Positions 1 to 4,792 of a stretch of 5,829 nt of DNA are shown piece after piece (within the stretch, counting starts at the first letter, position 1; every line of letters starts with the position of its first letter). Below the pieces are notes generated by a model, which was given only the letters and a program-made list of their open reading frames with translations, was not told where the DNA came from and ran no database searches. The position numbers and the translations under genes are program-made. This DNA is from DATHYU01 sp033722675 (GTDB lineage Bacteria > Actinomycetota > Acidimicrobiia > Spongiisociales > UBA11373). The DNA lies in the NCBI GenBank assembly GCA_033722675.1, contig JAWVYO010000130.1, forward strand, positions 1 through 5,829, in the 5' to 3' direction.

Positions 1-245
1 AGCGTCCGCAGGAACTGCTCCCGGTCCTCGGCACGGGCGGCATCGAGCTGGTCACCGGTGAGCTCACGAAATCGCGCCGAAGCCCGTTCGTCGTCGGGGT
101 GGGCGTCGTAGTCGAGCCGGGCGGCGGCGGGATCGTCCTCGTCGGCACCGACGCCGTCCACGATGTCGCGGGCCAGCCGCACGATGCGACGCTCCCTCGG
201 ATCGAGGCGGACCGCGATGCCCGAACGGGTCCGGCGGAAGCTCAC
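1..245 (-). CDS. DUF2017 family protein, 3' end cut off by window edge
   Basis: This is the third gene of the minus-strand operon. It starts at a GTG whose last bases overlap the clpS stop (GTGA overlap), so its translation is probably coupled to clpS. 81 codons are visible, with no stop, before the window ends. The visible protein begins MSFRRTRSG and has an early basic stretch (DPRERRIVRLAR, about residues 16-27). It continues with an acidic segment followed by an Ala-Arg-Leu-Asp-Tyr motif, and then FRELTGDQLDAARAEDRE. The D-P-A-A-A-R-L and FRELT...R patterns match DUF2017, a family of unknown function found next to clpS in many actinobacteria (family knowledge). That recurring pairing suggests a role linked to ClpS or Clp proteolysis, but no biochemical function is known to me and none is visible here. 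The family call rests on motif resemblance plus position; the C-terminal half lies outside the window. Confidence 0.82.
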   Translation of the reverse strand, partial: MSFRRTRSGIAVRLDPRERRIVRLARDIVDGVGADEDDPAAARLDYDAHPDDERASARFRELTGDQLDAARAEDREQFLRT

Positions 246-529
246 GGCCGCTCCAGGGTCGCCCACAGGCCGTGGTGGTGGAGCCGGTGGCAGTCGAGCT
301 CGGCCTTCTCGAGGGGACCGCTCGACACGACGGACCGACCGTCGTGGTGGACCTCCAGCATGAGCTTCGTCGCCTTCGCCTCGTCGTATCCGAACAGCTT
401 CCGGAACACCCAGACGACGTAGCTCATCAGGTTGACCGGATCGTTCCAGACGACGACGTTCCACGGACGTGCGACGTCGAGGTCCTCGTCGAGGTCCGGG
501 AGGTCGACCCGGTCGGGCGCCGTGGTCAT
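242..529 (-). CDS. clpS: ATP-dependent Clp protease adaptor ClpS
   Basis: A 95-aa cytoplasmic adaptor. ClpS proteins bind the N-terminal residue of N-degron substrates and hand them to the ClpA/ClpC unfoldase for degradation by ClpP (family knowledge). After an acidic, probably flexible N-terminus (residues 1-21), the folded core starts at RPWNVVVWNDPVN. The pocket residues are visible: N29 and D30, the gatekeeper-equivalent M35, V38, M57 and H61 (MLEVHHDG), and the C-terminal GLWATLE motif. P31 replaces the second Asp of the proteobacterial N-D-D motif, as in actinobacterial ClpS. The ATG at 529 was chosen because it overlaps the stop of the upstream HTH gene (ATGA) and gives the usual ClpS length; the frame stays open upstream only as a low-quality extension. 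It is co-transcribed with the HTH gene before it and the DUF2017 gene after it. Confidence 0.96.
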   Translation of the reverse strand: MTTAPDRVDLPDLDEDLDVARPWNVVVWNDPVNLMSYVVWVFRKLFGYDEAKATKLMLEVHHDGRSVVSSGPLEKAELDCHRLHHHGLWATLERP

Positions 530-744
530 CGCTGCTGCTGTCGCGCCCGGGACTCGAGGCGCTGGGCGTTGAGCCAGTCCTCGAAGTCCTGGCGGGACAC
601 CCGCCACTCCCGGCCCATCTTCACGGCCGGCAGCTCGCCGGATCGGAGGACACGCGTGACCACGAAGGTGGACACGTCCATGTACTCGCAGATGTCGGCC
701 ACGGACAGCCATTCCTTGCCGACGTCGACGGTGATCCGCTCCAT
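526..744 (-). CDS. Small excisionase-type (MerR-like winged) helix-turn-helix protein
   Basis: A 72-aa protein, probably DNA-binding, and the first gene of the clpS operon. Residues 12-33 (WLSVADICEYMD followed by VSTFVVTRVLRSG) form the helix-turn-helix. Residues 36-58 form the wing and following helix: the ELPAVKMGREWRVSRQDFEDWL pattern is the typical L-P-A-x-K-x-G-x-x-W-R-x-x-x-x-D-x-x-x-W-L signature of HTH_17/excisionase-family domains. A basic tail (RLESRARQQQR) completes it. There is no ligand-binding or recombinase domain. Such stand-alone proteins are usually transcription factors or recombination directionality factors; no integrase is present here, so a regulator is more likely (inference). 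The ATG at 744 lies 6 nt after a TACCCT -10 box, which suggests a leaderless mRNA. The gene overlaps clpS by 4 nt. It may regulate its own operon or the divergent gene, but no target is shown. Confidence 0.88.
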   Translation of the reverse strand: MERITVDVGKEWLSVADICEYMDVSTFVVTRVLRSGELPAVKMGREWRVSRQDFEDWLNAQRLESRARQQQR

Positions 745-750
745 GGGCTC

Positions 751-780
751 AGGGTATGGGATCCCCCGGGACGGCGGCAA
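751..780 (-). promoter_or_regulatory. Promoter of the HTH-clpS-DUF2017 operon (leaderless type)
   Basis: Read on the minus strand, TTGCCG (780-775), an 18-nt spacer and TACCCT (756-751) are followed by 6 nt and then the ATG at 744. This fits a housekeeping-sigma promoter whose start site falls at or next to the A of ATG. No Shine-Dalgarno sequence is present before the ATG. Confidence 0.6.
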
Positions 781-789
781 GATCGCCCG

Positions 790-795
790 TAGACT
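790..795 (+). promoter_or_regulatory. -10 box of the DUF3105 gene (leaderless type)
   Basis: TAGACT at 790-795 is followed by 8 nt (CCCCGCCC) and the ATG at 804. There is no purine-rich ribosome binding site in that gap. No good -35 is seen at 16-18 nt upstream. The element lies just beyond the -35 of the opposite-strand operon promoter, so the two promoters share about 45 bp. Confidence 0.5.
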
Positions 796-803
796 CCCCG
801 CCC

Positions 804-1451
804 ATGGCGAAGAACAAGAAGCGCCGCCGGAACCGCAACGACCCGCGGCGCAAGGAGATCCAGCGACAGCGGGAGGAGGCTCGCCGACGCGTCGCCGAAC
901 AGCGCCGCAAGGAGCGCGAAGCCGAGGAGCAGCGGGCACGCCGGTTCGCCCTCCTCCGCCGTTTCGGCCTGCCCGTCCTCGCGGGCCTCGGTGTGTTCAC
1001 GATCGCGCTCGTCCTGTTCCGGCCGGCTCCCGAGCTGCCCGGCGTCCAGCGGCCGCCGCTGCAGGAGCCCGTGGAGCTCGCCGCCGGGGCGTCGGGCGAG
1101 TACGACTCGGCGACGCCGACGAGCGGCGCCTACCTGCCGGGGGACCCGATCTGCGGCGCCTTCGAGGACGAGATCTCGCCGGAGCAGGCGGTCACGGCGC
1201 TCTATCACGGCGCCGTCGTGCTGTGGCACCGCCCGGGTCTCCCCGAATCCGAGCTGGCCGAGCTCGCCGGGTTCGTCGACGAGTTCCCCGCCACCCTCGT
1301 CGTCAGCCCGAACGACGCCGTCGCCGAGCCGATCGTGGCCACCGCCTGGGGGCGGCTGCGCGCCTACGACGGCGCCGACGCGGACGTGCGGGAGTTCGTG
1401 CAGATCTATCGCGACCGGGGGCCGGGCGAGGCGACCTGCCCCACCGGCTGA
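804..1451 (+). CDS. Membrane-anchored DUF3105 domain protein (divergent)
   Basis: A 215-aa protein of unknown function. Residues 1-54 are extremely basic and charged (runs of Lys/Arg with Glu, probably a cytoplasmic helix). One membrane segment follows at about 55-72 (GLPVLAGLGVFTIALVLF), and a proline-rich linker (73-95) leads to a DUF3105 domain (about 98-208) outside the membrane, by the positive-inside rule. Domain landmarks are PTSG (105-108), the C-G-x-F of the Gly-x-Phe/Tyr turn (117-120), LYHGAVV (133-139), TAWG (180-183) and the closing EFVQIYRDRGP. Most DUF3105 proteins read PTSGPH and HSLEHG; here these are PTSGAY and TALYHG, so two conserved histidines and a glutamate are missing. 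The ATG at 804 was chosen because it directly follows the -10 box; the in-frame ATG at 756 would run through the promoter region. It is a single gene, divergent from the clpS operon and convergent with the lipoprotein gene. Confidence 0.85.
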   Translation: MAKNKKRRRNRNDPRRKEIQRQREEARRRVAEQRRKEREAEEQRARRFALLRRFGLPVLAGLGVFTIALVLFRPAPELPGVQRPPLQEPVELAAGASGEYDSATPTSGAYLPGDPICGAFEDEISPEQAVTALYHGAVVLWHRPGLPESELAELAGFVDEFPATLVVSPNDAVAEPIVATAWGRLRAYDGADADVREFVQIYRDRGPGEATCPTG

Positions 1452-1464
1452 CGCCTACGGCAGG
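1435..1464. terminator. Possible bidirectional hairpin across the two convergent stop codons
   Basis: CCTGCC (1435-1440) pairs with GGCAGG (1459-1464). Inside the loop, GGC (1446-1448) can pair with GCC (1453-1455). The structure covers both stop codons of the convergent genes. No T-tract follows on either strand, so intrinsic termination is uncertain. This is the only hairpin candidate seen at this junction. Confidence 0.25.
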
Positions 1465-3557
1465 AGGCCGACGGGATACTCCCGGACGTTGATCTGGGAG
1501 CCGTCCCGAGCCGACTCCTCGAAGACGACGAGCGACCCGACCTGGGCCCACGGCACGTCGTAGGGGATCGTGATCGCGAAGTGCCCCCGGCACCCGGTGC
1601 CGCACGATGCGGTGGTGAAGCCGTCGAACAGCACGAGGCCCTCGGCGTCGGCGAGCACGACCCGCACCGTCGCCTCGAACACGTTGGCCGTGCCCGACAC
1701 GCGGGCGGGGTTGCCGGCGAACCCGCCGAAGGTGGGCGACTCCACGAGGATCGCCGGGAGCAGGTCGCCGCCGACGTCCGATCGGTCGGCGTGGGCGGGG
1801 ATCGCAACGCCCTCCCCGCCGAACACGGTGGTCGGCACGCCGTCGACGAGGAAGCGGACGTCGGTGATCCCGTCGATCCGCGTGAGCGTGTAGATCACCT
1901 GCGCGATGCGCCCCCGCACCGAGACCGAGCCTCCCCCGCCGAGGAACTCCCCGGACAGGTCGACCGTGGCGGTGCCGCCTGCGACGGCGACGCCCCGAAG
2001 CGCGGTGGCGGTCGGGACGGCGGTCGACACGCCCATGCCCCGCTCCGCACCGGTCGGTCCGCCCAGGAGCGCCCGCAGCGCCTCGGAGGCGATCGCGCCC
2101 GCCGAGCCGTCGGCGGCGCCGATCTCACGGGCGACGGGCACGAGGTGCGGGCCGCCGGAGCCGTCGAGGAAGAAGTACACGCCCGCCTCGAGGGTGGACA
2201 CGCCCTTTCGGGTGCCGTCGGAGGTCGCCGGCCCGGTGGCGGCGACGACGCCGCCGGAGCGATAGGGAGCGACGTGGGGAGCGAGGGGGCTGGAGGGGTC
2301 GACGAGATCGGCCACCCGGGCGAAGGACAGCGGCACGGCCAGGAGCCCGACGTGGCCGGGCAGGCCGGCGGCCGTGTCCACGAAGGCGACGACACCGTCG
2401 TTGCCGACCACCAGGTTCGCGACGGCCGCGTCCAGCGGCGAACAGCAGTACCCGGACCCGATGGCGGCGGCCACCTCGTCGACGACGATACGGGCGAGGG
2501 CGTGGGTGTCGATGCCGAGATCGGCGGCGTCCACGGCCTGGCCGGTCCGCACGTCGAAGGTGAGGGCCCTGGTCAGGACGATCGGCGTGGAGGACGTGGT
2601 CTCGAGGACCGAGTCGATCCGGATGGAGACGACGTCGTCGGTGAGCGTCACGACGTCGAAGCCGAGGTCGGCCGAGGTCACCTCGGGGTCGACGATCGTC
2701 CCGGTCGCCGTGTCGACGCGTCCCGCGAGCAGATCGTCGACGGCACGCTGCAACGTGGTGTTGATGGTGGCGGTGACCTCCGAGGACCCCACGTCGCTCA
2801 CGACGGGCCTGTCGATGGTCACGCCGCTGCCCGACGTGGTGGACGTGCCGACCGATCCCGACGCGGTCGTGGTCGGATCGGGTGTGGTGGCCGCCGGCGT
2901 GGACTGCGTCGACTGATCACTCGAGGACGTGCCGCCGGAACCGCCCGCCACGACGACACCGCCGCCGGAGGACGTGGAACCCGACGACGTCGAGCCCGAC
3001 GACGTCGACCCGGAGGTCCCGCCCGACCCTGAGGCCGTCGACCCCGACGAGGTCGTCCCGGAGGTCCCGCCCGCCACGGTCACGCCGCCGCTGGACGTCC
3101 CGCCGTACCCGGAGCCGGCGCCGTCGGAGCCTCCCTCGCCGGACACGATCGCGCCACCGTCCGAGCCGGACGAGCCGCCCGTCGGCGGGGATCCGTATCC
3201 GCCCGTGCCGCCCGCCACGCCGGTGCCCGATCCTGCGTAGCCACCGGCCGTCCCGCCGCCGGTGCCGGTCCCGTCGTCCGTCCCGCCCGAGGCGACGGAT
3301 CCACCGGTTCCGAGGATCTTGCCGAGTCCCGAGGTGATGGCCCCTGCGATGCGCTGCGAGCCCAGGAGCGTGGGATCGCTCGTCTCCACGGGCGTCTCGC
3401 CGAGAAGGATCTCGCGCAGCGACGGGAACCCGTCGGGCGCGACCGCGTAGGGCAGGGTGTCCTCGGTCGTGGTTCCGCCGCCGCTGCACGCGCTGACCAC
3501 CAAGAGCAGCACGGCGGCGACAGAGGCCCACGAACGGCTACTGCGAGTGGCGGGCAT
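1455..3557 (-). CDS. Lipoprotein with Gly/Ser-rich linker, DUF3298-like, GerMN and Gmad2 domains
   Basis: A 700-aa predicted secreted lipoprotein. It begins with a basic n-region, a hydrophobic core (residues 11-21) and the lipobox VSAC, with the lipidated Cys at 24. A short segment (25-83) is followed by a low-complexity Gly/Ser/Thr linker (about 84-248). Residues about 256-415 resemble DUF3298/RsiV-type extracellular domains (N-x-x-L-Q-R-A-V, then VVSIRIDSV and the F-D-V-R-T-G-Q block). Residues about 455-585 are a GerMN domain (VYFFLDG..., EALRALLGGPT, VDLSGEF, Q-V-I-Y-T-L-T). Residues about 600-697 are a Gmad2 immunoglobulin-like domain (ILVESPTFGGFAGNPARVSGTANVFEATV, the SCGTGC pair, GHFAITIPYDVPW). 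GerMN and Gmad2 were named from spore germination proteins, but in actinobacteria they occur in envelope lipoproteins of unknown role. The ATG at 3557 sits 7 nt after TATAGT and gives a clean signal peptide; the upstream in-frame ATG (3608) does not. The DUF3298 assignment is the weakest. Confidence 0.9.
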   Translation of the reverse strand: MPATRSSRSWASVAAVLLLVVSACSGGGTTTEDTLPYAVAPDGFPSLREILLGETPVETSDPTLLGSQRIAGAITSGLGKILGTGGSVASGGTDDGTGTGGGTAGGYAGSGTGVAGGTGGYGSPPTGGSSGSDGGAIVSGEGGSDGAGSGYGGTSSGGVTVAGGTSGTTSSGSTASGSGGTSGSTSSGSTSSGSTSSGGGVVVAGGSGGTSSSDQSTQSTPAATTPDPTTTASGSVGTSTTSGSGVTIDRPVVSDVGSSEVTATINTTLQRAVDDLLAGRVDTATGTIVDPEVTSADLGFDVVTLTDDVVSIRIDSVLETTSSTPIVLTRALTFDVRTGQAVDAADLGIDTHALARIVVDEVAAAIGSGYCCSPLDAAVANLVVGNDGVVAFVDTAAGLPGHVGLLAVPLSFARVADLVDPSSPLAPHVAPYRSGGVVAATGPATSDGTRKGVSTLEAGVYFFLDGSGGPHLVPVAREIGAADGSAGAIASEALRALLGGPTGAERGMGVSTAVPTATALRGVAVAGGTATVDLSGEFLGGGGSVSVRGRIAQVIYTLTRIDGITDVRFLVDGVPTTVFGGEGVAIPAHADRSDVGGDLLPAILVESPTFGGFAGNPARVSGTANVFEATVRVVLADAEGLVLFDGFTTASCGTGCRGHFAITIPYDVPWAQVGSLVVFEESARDGSQINVREYPVGLLP
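2814..3308 (-). repeat. Low-complexity Gly/Ser/Thr coding segment with 15-bp tandem units
   Basis: Codons for about residues 84-248 of the lipoprotein encode almost only Gly, Ser, Thr, Ala and Val. Within it are three near-identical 15-bp units at 2971-2985, 2986-3000 and 3001-3015 (for example GACGTCGAGCCCGAC on the plus strand), encoding a Thr-Ser-Ser-Gly-Ser repeat on the minus strand. A further 15-bp block, CCGGAGGTCCCGCCC, occurs at 3010-3024 and again at 3058-3072, 48 bp apart. The segment looks like a flexible spacer lifting the folded domains away from the membrane (inference). Confidence 0.8.
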
Positions 3558-3564
3558 GGGGGTC

Positions 3565-3570
3565 ACTATA
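3565..3570 (-). promoter_or_regulatory. -10 box of the lipoprotein gene (leaderless type)
   Basis: On the minus strand TATAGT (3570-3565) is followed by GACCCCC and the ATG at 3557. No Shine-Dalgarno sequence is present. No TTG-type -35 occurs at 16-19 nt upstream. A perfect TTGACA lies at 3605-3600, but 29 nt away. The gene could also receive read-through from the hydrolase gene 73 nt upstream. Confidence 0.55.
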
Positions 3571-3630
3571 CGGCACGTGGTCGATCCATGCACGCGAAGT
3601 GTCAACACGCATCCGAAGCGTCGTTACTAC

Positions 3631-4731
3631 TCAGCGTGTAGTTCGGTCTCCCACGAACCCCGCAGCCGGCGTCACGGCCACCGCGAGCGCCACCACCAGC
3701 GCCCGAAGCCGGTCGAGGCCGTCGGTCGCCGAGGCATCGTCCAGCAGCCGGCCCACCGCACCGAGCAGGGCGTCGAAGGGCGTGTCCTCGGTCTCGCACG
3801 CTCGCCGGGCGAGCTCCACGCCCTGGGCCGGGTCGCCCCCTCCGAAGATCGCGCCGATGGCGGCGTGGAGGTTGGACGCCACCCGTCGCAGTTCGAGCGG
3901 AGGACGGAAGGCGACGCCCCGGCCGAGCGGGGATCGATCCCGCCCCTCGAGGATCCGTCGCAGGTTGCCGCCGAAGACCGCCTCGAGGGCGTGACCGGCG
4001 AGACCGGCCTGCACCGCCGACCGCGTGGTGATCGTCGCCGACATCGTCGGCCAGCCGTAGGGGGCGTCGCTGGCGTAGAGGATCTGCGAGGCGTCCACCC
4101 ACGAGAACAGCGCAGCGTGATCGGCGGGGTTCCACCACGCCGTGTCGAACACGAGCCCGCTCCGGCCCGCCGAGGCCGCCGCCACCCATCCGAGGTCGCT
4201 GATGGCGGCGTGCGCCAGCACGATCGTGAGCCCGGGGCGGGCGTCCAGGTGGTCGAGGATCACGCGGCCCAGTGGCGGCATCGCCCGGCCGGCATGGACG
4301 AGGACCGGCACGCGGCGCTCGGCGGCGACGTCGAGCACGGCGTGGACACCCGGGTCCCCGAACCCGAACCCGTCCGATCGAGGATGGAGCTTCACACCCC
4401 GGTGCCCGGCGTCGAGCCACCTCCGCGCGGCGTCGGCGGCGTCGGCGCGGTTCGGGTCGACCCTGAGGAACGGGACGAGTCGGCCATCCGACGCGGTCGC
4501 CTCGGCGAGCACGCGCCCGTTCGCCGCCTCGTAGCCGTCGGGATCGGCGCTCGAGCAGACGACCGCCGCCTCGTGCCCGGCCGTCGCCAGTCCCTCCAGG
4601 AGCTCGACGGCGGTGAGCGTCCGTCCGTCGGGATCGGTGGCGCCTGTGTGCGTGTGGGCGTCCCAGACACGAACCGACGGGGGGAGCAGCGCCGACGCCG
4701 ACCGGGCCCAGGCCCCGAGGAGGTCCTCCAT
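3631..4731 (-). CDS. Amidohydrolase-2 family metal-dependent hydrolase with C-terminal extension
   Basis: A 366-aa TIM-barrel hydrolase, probably cytoplasmic since no signal peptide is seen. The catalytic metal-site residues of the amidohydrolase superfamily are visible in order: DAHTH with H26 and H28 on the first strand, GVKLHPR (K114, H116), LVHAG (H146), LAHAA (H174) and the ASDAP aspartate (D222). The barrel ends with the usual G-G-N-L-R-R-I-L (254-261). About 105 further residues, mostly helical, follow, including a hydrophobic stretch at 342-360; this is longer than the usual ending of the family. Substrate cannot be deduced: members include decarboxylases, lactonases and TatD-like or uncharacterised hydrolases. 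The ATG at 4731 is chosen because TAGGCT lies 6 nt upstream. It is on the same strand as the lipoprotein gene, with a 73-nt gap, and divergent from the diguanylate cyclase gene. Confidence 0.9.
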   Translation of the reverse strand: MEDLLGAWARSASALLPPSVRVWDAHTHTGATDPDGRTLTAVELLEGLATAGHEAAVVCSSADPDGYEAANGRVLAEATASDGRLVPFLRVDPNRADAADAARRWLDAGHRGVKLHPRSDGFGFGDPGVHAVLDVAAERRVPVLVHAGRAMPPLGRVILDHLDARPGLTIVLAHAAISDLGWVAAASAGRSGLVFDTAWWNPADHAALFSWVDASQILYASDAPYGWPTMSATITTRSAVQAGLAGHALEAVFGGNLRRILEGRDRSPLGRGVAFRPPLELRRVASNLHAAIGAIFGGGDPAQGVELARRACETEDTPFDALLGAVGRLLDDASATDGLDRLRALVVALAVAVTPAAGFVGDRTTR

Positions 4732-4737
4732 GGGCCG

Positions 4738-4743
4738 AGCCTA
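4738..4743 (-). promoter_or_regulatory. -10 box of the amidohydrolase gene (leaderless type)
   Basis: TAGGCT (4743-4738 on the minus strand) is followed by CGGCCC and the ATG at 4731, with no ribosome binding site between them. The only TTG-type hexamer nearby, TTGAGG (4762-4757), is 13 nt away, too close for a normal -35. Confidence 0.45.
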
Positions 4744-4757
4744 GGACCGGGAAACCC

Positions 4758-4787
4758 CTCAAGACCCACCGGCCCGGGACCGATGAA
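4758..4787 (+). promoter_or_regulatory. Sigma-28 (FliA/SigD)-like promoter before the diguanylate cyclase
   Basis: CTCAAG (4758-4763) and CCGATGAA (4780-4787) resemble the flagellar sigma-28 elements, whose general form is TAAA or CTCA, about 15-17 nt, then GCCGATAA. From the TCAA core there are 17 nt to CCGATGAA, one more than the Escherichia coli ideal. The -10 element is followed by 5 nt and the ATG, so the transcript would be leaderless or nearly so. No TANNNT box is seen at the equivalent place. Confidence 0.5.
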
Positions 4788-4792
4788 ATCAC

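Noticed and set aside
272..1492. Plus-strand open frame of 406 codons
   Set aside because: It crosses clpS, the HTH gene, the promoter region and the DUF3105 gene; no domain is seen and the real genes explain the DNA.
1581..3032. Plus-strand open frame of 483 codons opposite the lipoprotein gene
   Set aside because: It is Gly/Arg/Asp/His-rich without any recognisable domain. The minus-strand frame has a lipobox and known domains.
2929..3240. Plus-strand Pro/Glu/Asp-rich repetitive frame
   Set aside because: It is the complement of the Gly/Ser/Thr stalk codons; the repeat is a by-product of the minus-strand repeats.
3558..3608. Longer start for the lipoprotein (ATG at 3608, 17 extra residues)
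   Set aside because: It would translate through the TATAGT box and bury the signal peptide behind a polar extension.
4757..4762. TTGAGG as -35 for the hydrolase promoter
   Set aside because: The spacer to TAGGCT is only 13 nt, outside the usual 16-19 nt range.
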